A stretch of 43,031 nucleotides of DNA. Origin: CAXSBR01 sp964236495 (GTDB lineage: Bacteria; Actinomycetota; Actinomycetes; Mycobacteriales; Jatrophihabitantaceae). The stretch spans positions 1-43,031 of the forward strand of contig CAXSBR010000025.1 of NCBI GenBank assembly GCA_964236495.1. The letters run 5' to 3'. The notes beneath the pieces are model-generated. The model saw only the letters and a list, made by a program, of their open reading frames with translations. It had not been told where the DNA came from and did no database searches. Of the stretch, positions 16,560-25,122 are shown one piece after another (positions within the stretch are counted from its first letter, which is position 1; every line of letters starts with the position of its first letter). Made by a program: the position numbers and the translations under genes.

Positions 16560-16565
16560 TACGCT
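16560..16565 (+). promoter_or_regulatory. Candidate -10 box for leaderless uvrC
   Basis: TACGCT (TANNNT) ends seven bases before the uvrC GTG, and there is no ribosome site. The same hexamer stands six bases before ctaB at 33885. No clear -35 element is visible. Confidence 0.45.
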
Positions 16566-16572
16566 CAGCAAC

Positions 16573-18648
16573 GTGCCTGACCCGTCCACGTACCGCCCGG
16601 CGACGGGCACGATCCCGGTCGAACCCGGGGTCTACCGGTTCCGCGACGAGCATGGCCGGGTCATCTACGTCGGCAAGGCCAAAAGCCTGCGCCAACGGCT
16701 CAATTCTTACTTCGCCGACCTCTCGGCGCTACACCCACGCACGCGGCAGATGGTCACCACCGCCGCCGGGGTGGAGTGGACCACCGTCACCACCGAGGTG
16801 GAGGCGCTGCAGCTCGAATACAACTGGATCAAAGAATTCGATCCGCGGTTCAACGTGCGCTACCGCGACGACAAGTCCTATCCCTCGCTCGCGGTCACGC
16901 TGTACGAGGAGTTTCCGCGGCTGCAGGTCATGCGCGGGCCGAAGAAGAAAGGCGTTCGCTACTTCGGTCCCTACGCGCACGCCTGGGCCATACGCGAGAC
17001 TCTCGACCTGCTGATGCGGGTCTTCCCGGCGCGGACCTGTTCGGCGGGTGTGTTCACCCGGGCCGGCCAGGTCGGCCGGCCCTGCCTGCTGGGCTACATC
17101 GGCAAGTGCAGCGCTCCGTGCGTGGGGCGGGTGTCGGCCGAGGACCACCGCCAGATCGTCGAGGATTTCTGCGATTTCATGGCCGGGCAGACCGACGCCA
17201 TGATTCGGCGGATGGAACGCGAGATGGCCGCGGCCAGCAGCGACCTGGACTTCGAGCGCGCGGCCCGGCTACGCGATGACGTGGGCGCGCTACGACGGGC
17301 GATGGAGAAGCAGGCCGTCGTGTTCGGCGACGGCACCGACGCCGACGTGGTCGCCTTTGCCCAGGACGACTTCGAGGCGGCGGTGCAGGTGTTCCACGTA
17401 CGTGGCGGGCGAGTGCGCGGTCAGCGCGGGTGGACGGTGGACAAGGTGGAAGAACTGGGCACCGGACAACTCGTCGAGCAGTTCGTCACCCAGTTCTATG
17501 CCGACCAGGACGGCCTGGAAGCACCCGTCGAGGCCGGCGTGGACAAAGGCGTCGGCGGCGCGGACCCCGTCGACGGCGCGGTGATCCCGCGCGAGATCCT
17601 GGTGCCCGAACTGCCAGCCGACGTCGAGGCGCTCACCGAGTGGCTCAGCGTGCGCCGAGGCGGCCGGGTCGTCATCCGCATACCGCAGCGCGGAGACAAG
17701 AAGGCGTTGATGGACACCGTCGCGCGCAACGCAGCGCAAGCGTTCACGCAGCACAAACTCAAACGTGCCTCGGACCTCACGGCGCGCTCGTTGGCGCTCA
17801 GCGAACTGCAGGAGGTGCTCGGGCTGGGCGACGCGCCGCTGCGAATCGAGTGCTTCGACATCAGCCACAACCAGAACACCGACGTCGTGGCCAGCATGGT
17901 CGTATTCGAGGACGGCCTGGCACGCAAGAGCGAGTACCGCCGCTTTGCGATGCGAGAAACCGGCGGTGACACCGACTGGATCGCCGAGGCGGTGCGGCGT
18001 CGCTTCGCCCGGTATCTGCAGGCCACCGATCCGTACAGACTTCAGCCCAGCTTGGATTCCGGTACATCGCAAACCGTGCGAGCCGACGACGCACTCCTCG
18101 ATGCCGGGAACGGAATCGTGCCGGCCGTCGTGGATCAGGTCAGCCGCCGATTCGCCTATCCACCGAACCTCGTTGTCGTCGACGGTGCCGGCCCCCAGGC
18201 CAACGCCGCGCAGCGGGTGCTCGACGAGCTGGGGATCACCGATGTCGCCATCGTCGGGTTGGCGAAACGGCTGGAGGAGGTGTGGCTACCAGGGGAAAGC
18301 TATCCGGTGATTCTGCCCCGCACCGCCGAGGCGCTGTACCTGCTGCAGCGGGTGCGCGACGAGGCGCACCGCTTCGCGATCACCTATCACCGGCAGAAGC
18401 GCTCGAAGTCCATGGTCGAGTCCGTTCTGGACGGGGTGCCAGGACTCGGCGCGACCCGCCGTAAGGCGCTGCTCACCCACTTCGGCTCGCTGGCCCGGCT
18501 GCGCAAAGCGGACTTGGACGATGTGATGGGCGTGCCGGGCATCGGCCGGCAGACCGCACAGGCGATCCTCGACGCCGTCCGCGGCCCGGACAACGCCGCC
18601 GAACCGGCGCTGAACACCGCCACCGGCGAGCTGCTCGTGTCCGGCTAG
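16573..18648 (+). CDS. uvrC: Excinuclease ABC subunit UvrC
   Basis: Dual-incision nuclease of nucleotide excision repair, 691 residues. The N-terminal GIY-YIG domain is clear (GVYRFRDEHGRVIYVGKAKS). It is followed by a cysteine cluster (ARTCSAGVF, RPCLLGYIGKCSAPCVG) and the UVR domain that contacts UvrB (about residues 205-240, LDFERAARLRDDV). Next comes the RNase H-like nuclease domain with IECFDISHNQNTDVVASMVVF and VVVDGAGPQ. The C-terminal helix-hairpin-helix pair is VPGLGATRRKALLTHFGS and VPGIGRQTAQAI. The GTG is supported by the TACGCT box. It begins the conserved uvrC-rapZ-yvcK-whiA order; uvrA lies 5 kb upstream, separated by the Mau-like cluster. Confidence 0.97.
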   Translation: MPDPSTYRPATGTIPVEPGVYRFRDEHGRVIYVGKAKSLRQRLNSYFADLSALHPRTRQMVTTAAGVEWTTVTTEVEALQLEYNWIKEFDPRFNVRYRDDKSYPSLAVTLYEEFPRLQVMRGPKKKGVRYFGPYAHAWAIRETLDLLMRVFPARTCSAGVFTRAGQVGRPCLLGYIGKCSAPCVGRVSAEDHRQIVEDFCDFMAGQTDAMIRRMEREMAAASSDLDFERAARLRDDVGALRRAMEKQAVVFGDGTDADVVAFAQDDFEAAVQVFHVRGGRVRGQRGWTVDKVEELGTGQLVEQFVTQFYADQDGLEAPVEAGVDKGVGGADPVDGAVIPREILVPELPADVEALTEWLSVRRGGRVVIRIPQRGDKKALMDTVARNAAQAFTQHKLKRASDLTARSLALSELQEVLGLGDAPLRIECFDISHNQNTDVVASMVVFEDGLARKSEYRRFAMRETGGDTDWIAEAVRRRFARYLQATDPYRLQPSLDSGTSQTVRADDALLDAGNGIVPAVVDQVSRRFAYPPNLVVVDGAGPQANAAQRVLDELGITDVAIVGLAKRLEEVWLPGESYPVILPRTAEALYLLQRVRDEAHRFAITYHRQKRSKSMVESVLDGVPGLGATRRKALLTHFGSLARLRKADLDDVMGVPGIGRQTAQAILDAVRGPDNAAEPALNTATGELLVSG

Positions 18649-18653
18649 GCGAG

Positions 18654-19562
18654 CTGATTAGCGCGCCCGGGCTGGTCGACCACGTCGCCAACACCGGCGC
18701 TCTCGACACCGTCGTCATCAGCGGACTCTCCGGTGCCGGGCGCAGTACTGCGGCCAAGTGCCTGGAGGATCTCGGGTACTTCGTGGTGGACAACCTGCCG
18801 CCCGAGCTGATCACCACGATGGTCGAGCTGGGCAGCCGGACGCACGGAGCTGTCACCAAGATCGCCGTGGTCATGGACGTCCGCAGCCGCGCGTTCTCTT
18901 CCGATCTGGGCGCCGTCATCGATGACCTCGCCGCCCGCGGCATGGCGCCGCGGGTGCTGTTCCTGGAAGCGTCCGACGAGGTGTTGGTGCGGCGGTTCGA
19001 AGGTGTGCGTCGAGAACATCCGCTGCAGGGCGAGGGCCGGCTCACCGACGGCATCGAAGCCGAACGGCGTCTGCTCGGCCCGCTGCGCGAGCGCGCCGAC
19101 CTGGTGCTCGACACGTCCACCCGATCGGTACACCAGCTGCGCCGCGCCATCGAAGATTCGTTCCTGGGTGGCGCGCAGGGGCCGCCGCGCTTGCGGGCGA
19201 CCGTCGTCTCGTTCGGTTTCAAGTACGGCCTACCCGTCGACGCCGACCTTGTCGTGGACGTGCGCTTCCTGCCCAATCCGCACTGGATACCCGAGCTGCG
19301 GGAGCAGACCGGCTTGGACGAACCGGTGCGCGACTACGTGCTGGCACAGGAGGGCGCGCTGGAGTTCGTCGACCTCTACACCGAGCTACTGCGCACGATC
19401 GGCGCCGGCTACCGCCGTGAGGGCAAGCACTACCTCACCCTGGCCGTGGGCTGCACCGGAGGCAAACACCGCTCGGTCGCCATCTCCCAGGTGCTGGGCG
19501 CGCGGCTGCGGGAGTTGGGCATCGACGCCACCATCGTCAACCGTGACCTCGGCCGGGAATGA
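18654..19562 (+). CDS. rapZ: RNase adapter / nucleotide-binding protein RapZ (start uncertain, non-canonical)
   Basis: P-loop protein of the RapZ/YvcJ family, which links cell-wall amino sugar sensing to RNA turnover in other bacteria. Walker A SGLSGAGRSTAAK, DLGYFVVDNLPPEL, the central VVMDVRSR and LFLEASDEVLVRRF, and the C-terminal SFGFKYGLP, DVRFLPNPHW and GCTGGKHRSVAI are all intact. No ATG, GTG or TTG occurs in frame between the in-frame stop at 18462 and the Walker A region. The first standard start (GTG, 18783) would cut off the P-loop and cannot be right. CTG at 18654, five bases after the uvrC stop, or CTG at 18672 gives about 302 or 296 residues, the normal length; ATT at 18657 is also possible. 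I list the first CTG. Confidence 0.85.
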   Translation: MISAPGLVDHVANTGALDTVVISGLSGAGRSTAAKCLEDLGYFVVDNLPPELITTMVELGSRTHGAVTKIAVVMDVRSRAFSSDLGAVIDDLAARGMAPRVLFLEASDEVLVRRFEGVRREHPLQGEGRLTDGIEAERRLLGPLRERADLVLDTSTRSVHQLRRAIEDSFLGGAQGPPRLRATVVSFGFKYGLPVDADLVVDVRFLPNPHWIPELREQTGLDEPVRDYVLAQEGALEFVDLYTELLRTIGAGYRREGKHYLTLAVGCTGGKHRSVAISQVLGARLRELGIDATIVNRDLGRE

Positions 19563-19640
19563 GCGGCCGGGTATGAACGACCCGAAACGAGCGGCCGGTA
19601 ACGAGCTACGGATATGACGGTCCGACATGGTTGAGCGCCA

Positions 19641-20582
19641 ATGAGCGGCCCGCGGGTAGTGGCGCTGGGCGGTGGCCACGGCCTCTACACGGCCTTGCGC
19701 GCGTTGCGTCAGCTCACCGACGACATCACCGCCGTGGTGACTGTCGCCGACGATGGCGGCTCGTCGGGCCGGATCCGGCGGGAATTCGACATTCTGCCGC
19801 CCGGCGACCTGCGGATGGCACTGGCTGCGTTGGCCGGAGACGACGCGACGAGCGCTCAGTGGGCCCAGCTGTATCAGCACCGACTCAAGGGCAGCGGCAC
19901 CCTGGCCGGCCATCCGGTGGGCAACATCGTCCTCACCGGCCTGCTGGAGACGGTCGCCGATCCGGTCGAGGCGCTGGAGATCGCGGGCCGCTCCTTGCAC
20001 GTGCGCGGACGGGTGCTGCCGATGAGTTCGGTGCCGCTCGATCTCATTGCCACCGTCGAAAGCCTCGATCGCGACGATCCGATCACGGTTCGGCGCATCC
20101 GTGGGCAGTCCGCCATCGCCGGGCGGCTGGGCCGGGTGCGCGACATCGACGTGCTCCCTGCCGGCGCACCGGCCTGCCCGGCTGCCGTTGAGGCGATCGC
20201 CACCGCGGACGTCGTCGTCCTCGGGCCCGGATCGTGGTTCACCAGCGTTCTTCCGCACCTGCTGCTGCCCGAGCTCAACGATGCCTTGAGTGCCACGGCT
20301 GCGCGCGTGATCGTGGCGCTCAACCTCGTGCCGCAACCGGGCGAGACCGACGGCTTCTCCGCAGCCGACCACATCGCGGTGCTGCGCCAGTACAACCCCA
20401 CGCTGTCGATCGGCGCCGTGATCGCCGATGACGACACCGGCGATTTGGTCGGACTGGGCAAGACCGCGGCGGAGCTCGGTGCCCAGCTCGTCACCCGGTC
20501 GCTGCGCGCAGCCCATGCCGACGACCGCCACGACCCGGACGCCCTGGCAGCCGCGTTGCGCGAGGCGGGGTGTTCTCGTTGA
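19641..20582 (+). CDS. yvcK: UDP-GlcNAc-binding protein YvcK (gluconeogenesis factor)
   Basis: Protein of 313 residues related to CofD. In Bacillus and mycobacteria YvcK/CuvA binds UDP-N-acetylglucosamine and is needed for normal cell shape and growth on gluconeogenic carbon. Diagnostic segments are VVALGGGHGLYTALRALR at the N-terminus and VTVADDGGSSGRIRREF with LPPGDLRMALAALA. GHPVGNIVLTGLLE, VLGPGSWFTSVLPHLL and the C-terminal ALNLVPQPGETDGFSAADH follow. The ATG at 19641 follows a 78-base spacer after rapZ that holds no other gene. No strong ribosome site is seen. Confidence 0.95.
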   Translation: MSGPRVVALGGGHGLYTALRALRQLTDDITAVVTVADDGGSSGRIRREFDILPPGDLRMALAALAGDDATSAQWAQLYQHRLKGSGTLAGHPVGNIVLTGLLETVADPVEALEIAGRSLHVRGRVLPMSSVPLDLIATVESLDRDDPITVRRIRGQSAIAGRLGRVRDIDVLPAGAPACPAAVEAIATADVVVLGPGSWFTSVLPHLLLPELNDALSATAARVIVALNLVPQPGETDGFSAADHIAVLRQYNPTLSIGAVIADDDTGDLVGLGKTAAELGAQLVTRSLRAAHADDRHDPDALAAALREAGCSR

Positions 20583-20818
20583 CGACCGATGCCGGCAGCG
20601 CTGACCGCACGGCCGAAGGAGCCGCCGTGAGCGCGGACAGCGTTAACGCCGTGACCACCCTGCGCACCGGCGCGAGGCGGATTTGCCGACGCACTACTCT
20701 GCGACCGAGACCGGCTGCACGACTCAGCTCGACCCGTCCGGCGCCTGCACCACCCAGCCCAACCCCCCGGCGCCTGCACCGCCCCGCCCCCCACCGCACG
20801 AGCGCACCAGCAGCGAGC

Positions 20819-20824
20819 AAGGAG
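20819..20824 (+). promoter_or_regulatory. Ribosome binding site of whiA
   Basis: AAGGAG is a strong Shine-Dalgarno sequence. It is one base before the first ATG (20826) but seven bases before the second (20832), which decides in favour of the second. Confidence 0.7.
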
Positions 20825-20831
20825 CATGCAC

Positions 20832-21818
20832 ATGGCGATGACGGCCGCGGTCAAGGACGAGTTGAGTCGGGTGCAGATCACCCGGCTGACCGCACGCCGC
20901 GCCGAAGTCGCGACAATGCTGCGCTTTGCCGGTGCCCTGCACCTGATCGGCGGTCACATCGTGATCGAAGCCGAGCTGGACACCGGCTCGGTGGCGCGCC
21001 GGCTGCGCAAGGAGATCGCCGAGGTGTTCGGGCACAGCTCGCACGTCCAAGTCGTCGCCGCCGGCGGCCTGCGTAAGACCAGCCGGTATCTCGTGCGGGT
21101 CACCAAGGACGGTGAGGGACTGGCCCGTCAGTCGGGGCTGGTCGACCTGCGCGGTCGTCCGGTACGCGGACTGCCCGCGCAGGTTGTCGCCGGTGGCATC
21201 GCCGATGCCGAGGCGGCCTGGCGAGGCGCCTTCCTGGCTCACGGGTCGCTCACCGAACCTGGACGGGCCGGCTCGCTGGAGATCTCTTGCCCGTCGGGGG
21301 AAGCGGCACTCGCACTGGTCGGATCAGGGCGTCGCCTGGGCATCAACGCCAAGGCACGCGACGTGCGCGGCGCGGACCGTGTGGTGCTGCGCGACGGCGA
21401 GGCCATCGCGATTCTGCTGACCCGGTTGGGCGCGCACGACAGCGTGCTGGCCTGGGAAGAGCGCCGAATGCGCCGCGAGGTACGTGCCACGGCCAACCGG
21501 CTCGCCAACTTTGACGACGCCAACCTGCGCCGGTCCGCTCGTGCGGCCGTGGCGGCCGGGGCGCGCGTCGAGCGGGCGATGGACATTTTGGCCGACACCA
21601 TTCCCGAGCACCTGCTGCAGGCCGGACAGCTGCGCGTCGAGCACAAACAGGCGTCCTTGGAGGAGCTGGGCGCGCTCTCGGATCCTCCGATGACCAAGGA
21701 CGCCGTCGCCGGCCGCATCCGGCGACTGCTGGCGATGGCGGACAAGCGCGCGGCCGATCTTGGCATTCCGGGCACAGAGTCGGCTGTCACCGCAGACATG
21801 CTCGAGCCGGAGGATTAA
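20832..21818 (+). CDS. whiA: DNA-binding protein WhiA
   Basis: Transcription factor of 328 residues. In Streptomyces WhiA is required with WhiB for sporulation septation; homologues occur throughout Gram-positive bacteria. It combines a LAGLIDADG-like N-terminal domain (RRAEVATMLRFAGALHL, AWRGAFLAHGSLTEPGR) with a C-terminal helix-turn-helix (ASLEELGALSDPPMTKDAVAGRIRRLLAMA). The segment MRREVRATANRLANFDDANL is nearly invariant in the family. The upstream 249-base spacer after yvcK has no gene; it is C-rich and carries the 12-mer GGCGCCTGCACC twice. The start was chosen by the AAGGAG spacing. Confidence 0.96.
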   Translation: MAMTAAVKDELSRVQITRLTARRAEVATMLRFAGALHLIGGHIVIEAELDTGSVARRLRKEIAEVFGHSSHVQVVAAGGLRKTSRYLVRVTKDGEGLARQSGLVDLRGRPVRGLPAQVVAGGIADAEAAWRGAFLAHGSLTEPGRAGSLEISCPSGEAALALVGSGRRLGINAKARDVRGADRVVLRDGEAIAILLTRLGAHDSVLAWEERRMRREVRATANRLANFDDANLRRSARAAVAAGARVERAMDILADTIPEHLLQAGQLRVEHKQASLEELGALSDPPMTKDAVAGRIRRLLAMADKRAADLGIPGTESAVTADMLEPED

Positions 21819-22031
21819 CCCGGCGCTGGCGTTCGGAGGGCCTGCTGCCCAGCAGCGGCACCCCGCGGCGGTAGGCAAAATGTTCGAGCACCCGGCGATA
21901 CACTCTGCTACGAGTTCGGCCGGCGCGTGCGCCAACCGACTGCCGCCGCACATCGATCCCCGCCGGTGCGGCGTTTCCATTGCAATTACCGTGCCGTACC
22001 GCGGCAGCGATAACCCGAGGAGCTACCCGTA

Positions 22032-23036
22032 GTGACCGTTCGCGTAGGCATCAACGGCTTCGGCCGGATCGGCCGCAACTTCTTTCGCGCCGTGCAGGCA
22101 TCGGGCGCCGACATCGAGATCGTCGGCGTCAACGATCTCACCGACAACTTGACCCTCGCCCACCTGCTCAAGTACGACTCCATCCTGGGCCGACTGCCCG
22201 GCGAGGTCACCTACACCGAGGACGAGATCGCCGTCGACGGCAAGTCGTTCAAGGCCTACGCCCACCGCGATCCGGCCCAGCTGCCGTGGGGCGAGATCGG
22301 CGCCGACGTCGTCATCGAGTCCACCGGCATCTTCACCGACGCCAACAAGGCCCGCGTGCACGTCGACGGCGGCGCCAAGAAGGTCATCATCTCCGCGCCC
22401 GCCAGCAACGAGGACGTCACCATCGTCCTGGGCGTCAACGACGGCGACTACGACCCGGCCCAGCACACCATCATCTCCAACGCCTCGTGCACCACGAACT
22501 GCCTCGGCCCGCTGGCCAAGGTGCTCAACGATTCCTTCGGCATCGAGCGCGGCTTGATGACCACGATCCACGCCTACACCCAGGACCAGAACCTGCAGGA
22601 CGGCCCGCACAAGGACCTGCGCCGCGCCCGCGCAGCCGCACTCAACATCGTGCCGACGTCCACCGGTGCGGCAAAAGCGATCGGGCTGGTCCTGCCCGAG
22701 CTCAAGGGCAAGCTGGACGGCTACGCACTGCGGGTGCCGATTCCCACTGGCAGCGCCACCGACCTCACCGTCACCGTGGGCCGCGAGACCACCGTCGACG
22801 AGGTCAAGGCTGCCTACAAGGCCGCCGCCGCGGGCCCCATGAAGGGCTACCTGACCTACACCGAAGACCTGATCGTCAGCTCCGACATCGTCACCGATCC
22901 GTCGTCATGCATCTTCGACGCCGAACTGACCAAGGTGATCGGCAACCAGGTGAAGGTGGTCGGCTGGTATGACAACGAGTGGGGATACTCCAACCGTCTG
23001 GCCGACCTGGCCGTGCTCGTCGGTCAGTCCCTGTAA
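22032..23036 (+). CDS. gap: Glyceraldehyde-3-phosphate dehydrogenase
   Basis: NAD-dependent glycolytic dehydrogenase, 334 residues. The NAD-binding N-terminus is VGINGFGRIGRNFFR. The catalytic cysteine is residue 153 in SNASCTTNCL, and the later RRARAAALNIVPTSTGAAKA, RVPIPTGSATDLTV and WYDNEWGYSNR segments are standard. The GTG is preceded by GAGGAG ten bases upstream. The 213-base leader after whiA contains TACACT at 21899-21904, a possible -10 box, so gap may have its own promoter. Its stop overlaps the pgk ATG by one base (TAATG). Confidence 0.97.
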   Translation: MTVRVGINGFGRIGRNFFRAVQASGADIEIVGVNDLTDNLTLAHLLKYDSILGRLPGEVTYTEDEIAVDGKSFKAYAHRDPAQLPWGEIGADVVIESTGIFTDANKARVHVDGGAKKVIISAPASNEDVTIVLGVNDGDYDPAQHTIISNASCTTNCLGPLAKVLNDSFGIERGLMTTIHAYTQDQNLQDGPHKDLRRARAAALNIVPTSTGAAKAIGLVLPELKGKLDGYALRVPIPTGSATDLTVTVGRETTVDEVKAAYKAAAAGPMKGYLTYTEDLIVSSDIVTDPSSCIFDAELTKVIGNQVKVVGWYDNEWGYSNRLADLAVLVGQSL

Positions 23037-24289
23037 TGCAAACCCTCGACGACCTGATCGCCGAGGGAGTCGCCGGACGGCGCGTTCTTGTCCGATCGGA
23101 CCTGAACGTGCCGCTGGACGCTACGGGCGCGATCACCGACGACGGCCGGATCAGAGCGTCCCTGCCCGTGCTGCAGACGTTGCTGGCGGCACGAGCCCGG
23201 GTGATCGTGGCAGCGCACCTGGGCCGGCCGAAGGGCACGCCTGAGGAGAAGTATTCGCTGCGCCCGGTGGCCGACCGGCTCTCCGCGCTCCTGGACGAGC
23301 CGGTGTTGTTCGCGCTGGACGCCGTGGGTGTGAGCGCGCAGGAGATGGCGCAGGAGCTGCGCGACGGCGAGCTGCTGCTACTGGAGAACGTCCGATTCAA
23401 CGCCGGCGAGACCAGCAAGGACGACGCCGTGCGCGGCGAGTTCGCAGACCGGCTGGCCGTCCTGACCGGCGACGCCCCCGACGACCTCCCCGGCGCCTAT
23501 GTGGACGACGCCTTCGGCGCGGTGCACCGCAAGCATGCCAGCGTCTACGACGTCGCGACGAAGCTGCCGGCATATGCCGGGAATCTGGTCCGCGCTGAGC
23601 TCGACGTTCTACGACGCCTCACCGAGGCCCCGCAGCGCCCCTACGTGGTGGTGCTGGGCGGCAGCAAGGTCAGCGACAAGCTGGCCGTCATCGACGCGCT
23701 GCTGCCCACTGTCGACCGGTTGCTCGTCGGTGGCGGAATGTGCTTCACCTTCCTCGCCGCGCAGGGCCTGCCGGTCGGCAAGTCACTGCTGGAGACAGAT
23801 CAGATCGCTTACTGCCGGGCTTTGCTGAGCCAGCACGGCGACAAGATCGTGTTACCCAGTGACATCGTTGTCGCCGACGCGTTCAGCGCCGAGGCCGCCG
23901 TGCAGACCGTGTCGGCTGCCGCCATCCCCGACGGCTGGCTGGGACTGGACCTCGGGCCGGAAAGCGTCGCGGCGTTCGCCGACGTGCTCGCCACCGCCGC
24001 GACGGTGTTCTGGAACGGCCCGATGGGTGTGTTCGAGCTGGCCCCCTTCGCCGCCGGCACCCGCGGTGTTGCCGAGGCCGTCAGCGCCGTTGCCGGCTTG
24101 TCGGTGGTCGGCGGCGGCGACTCCGCCGCCGCAGTACGAGCACTCGGTCTGGACGAGGCAGCGTTCGGCCACATCTCCACCGGCGGCGGGGCGTCCCTGG
24201 AGTTCCTCGAGGGCAAAGAACTGCCCGGCGTCACCATTCTCGACTCGGCGGGACCAGATCTTGCAGTAGCGGGACCGGCCGCGTCGTGA
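23036..24289 (+). CDS. pgk: Phosphoglycerate kinase
   Basis: Converts 1,3-bisphosphoglycerate and ADP to 3-phosphoglycerate and ATP. It has 417 residues. Substrate-binding segments RVLVRSDLNVPLD, AAHLGRPKG and the ENVRFNAGET region lie in the N-domain. The C-domain has VVVLGGSKVSDK, FWNGPMGVFELAPF and the nucleotide loop VVGGGDSAAAV. The ATG overlaps the last base of the gap stop, so translation is coupled. Downstream the stop overlaps the GTG of tpiA. Confidence 0.97.
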   Translation: MQTLDDLIAEGVAGRRVLVRSDLNVPLDATGAITDDGRIRASLPVLQTLLAARARVIVAAHLGRPKGTPEEKYSLRPVADRLSALLDEPVLFALDAVGVSAQEMAQELRDGELLLLENVRFNAGETSKDDAVRGEFADRLAVLTGDAPDDLPGAYVDDAFGAVHRKHASVYDVATKLPAYAGNLVRAELDVLRRLTEAPQRPYVVVLGGSKVSDKLAVIDALLPTVDRLLVGGGMCFTFLAAQGLPVGKSLLETDQIAYCRALLSQHGDKIVLPSDIVVADAFSAEAAVQTVSAAAIPDGWLGLDLGPESVAAFADVLATAATVFWNGPMGVFELAPFAAGTRGVAEAVSAVAGLSVVGGGDSAAAVRALGLDEAAFGHISTGGGASLEFLEGKELPGVTILDSAGPDLAVAGPAAS

Positions 24290-25071
24290 CGGCGGCCCGC
24301 CGACCGTTGGTCGTCGGCAACTGGAAAATGAACCTCAACCACCTCGAGGCGATCGCGCTGGTGCAGAAGCTGGCGTTCAGTCTCGACGCCGAACAATTGC
24401 GTGCCGCGCAAGTCGTGGTGCTGCCGCCGTTCGTCGATCTGCGCGGCGTGCAGTCACTCATCGACGGAGACAAGCTGGCCCTGGGTTACGGCGCACAGGA
24501 CCTGTCGCCGTTCGACAGCGGCGCCTACACCGGCGACATCAGCGGCGGCATGCTGGCCAAGCTGGGCTGTTCGTACGTCACCGTCGGACACTCCGAGCGG
24601 CGCTCCCATCACGGCGATGACGACGAGGTCGTCAACGCAAAGGCCGGCGCAGCGATTCGGCACGGTCTCATCCCGATCGTCTGCGTCGGAGAGCACCTTG
24701 ACGTACGACAAGCCGGCGCGCAGGTCAGCCACTGCGTCGGGCAGTTAAGCGCAGCCCTGGTCGGTATCACCGCCGAGCAGGCGACTGCGATCGTGCTCGC
24801 CTACGAGCCGATCTGGGCCATCGGAACCGGCGAGGTCGCCACTCCGGCCGACGCCCAGGAGGTCTGTGCGGCGTTACGGGCTGAAATGACGGCGCAGTTC
24901 GGCGAGCAGGTGGGCGCCGGTGTGCGGGTGCTCTACGGCGGCAGCGTCAAGGGCGACAACGCCGCCGAGCTGCTCAGCCAGCCCGACGTCGATGGCGCTC
25001 TGGTGGGCGGAGCCAGTCTGGTCGCCGAGCAGTTCGCAGCCATCTGCGCCGCCGCTGCGACCGGCGGGTAG
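24286..25071 (+). CDS. tpiA: Triosephosphate isomerase
   Basis: TIM-barrel isomerase of 261 residues linking dihydroxyacetone phosphate and glyceraldehyde 3-phosphate. The substrate Lys is in VVGNWKMNLN, the catalytic His in TVGHSERR and the catalytic Glu in AYEPIWAIGTG with the mobile loop following. The phosphate-binding GGSVKGDNA and ALVGGASL close the barrel. The GTG overlaps the pgk stop as GTGA. It is the last gene of the gap-pgk-tpiA operon and runs tail to tail with the lipoprotein gene after 51 bases. Confidence 0.97.
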   Translation: MTAARRPLVVGNWKMNLNHLEAIALVQKLAFSLDAEQLRAAQVVVLPPFVDLRGVQSLIDGDKLALGYGAQDLSPFDSGAYTGDISGGMLAKLGCSYVTVGHSERRSHHGDDDEVVNAKAGAAIRHGLIPIVCVGEHLDVRQAGAQVSHCVGQLSAALVGITAEQATAIVLAYEPIWAIGTGEVATPADAQEVCAALRAEMTAQFGEQVGAGVRVLYGGSVKGDNAAELLSQPDVDGALVGGASLVAEQFAAICAAAATGG

Positions 25072-25122
25072 CCGGCGCGGCAGCGAAGGACCAGTCGGCC
25101 GATTGAGCGCCGCGGTAATCGC

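Noticed and set aside
16491..16572. LexA box controlling uvrC (or uvrA at 8255-8312)
   Set aside because: I found no TCGAAC-N4-GTTCGA-like site; only single half-sites such as GTCGAAC are present.
18783..19562. rapZ starting at the GTG at 18783
   Set aside because: This would delete the Walker A motif and the conserved DLGYF segment, which are present in frame just upstream.
21835..21860. Terminator after whiA
   Set aside because: CTGCT-GCCC-AGCAG is a five-pair stem with no T-run, too weak to call.
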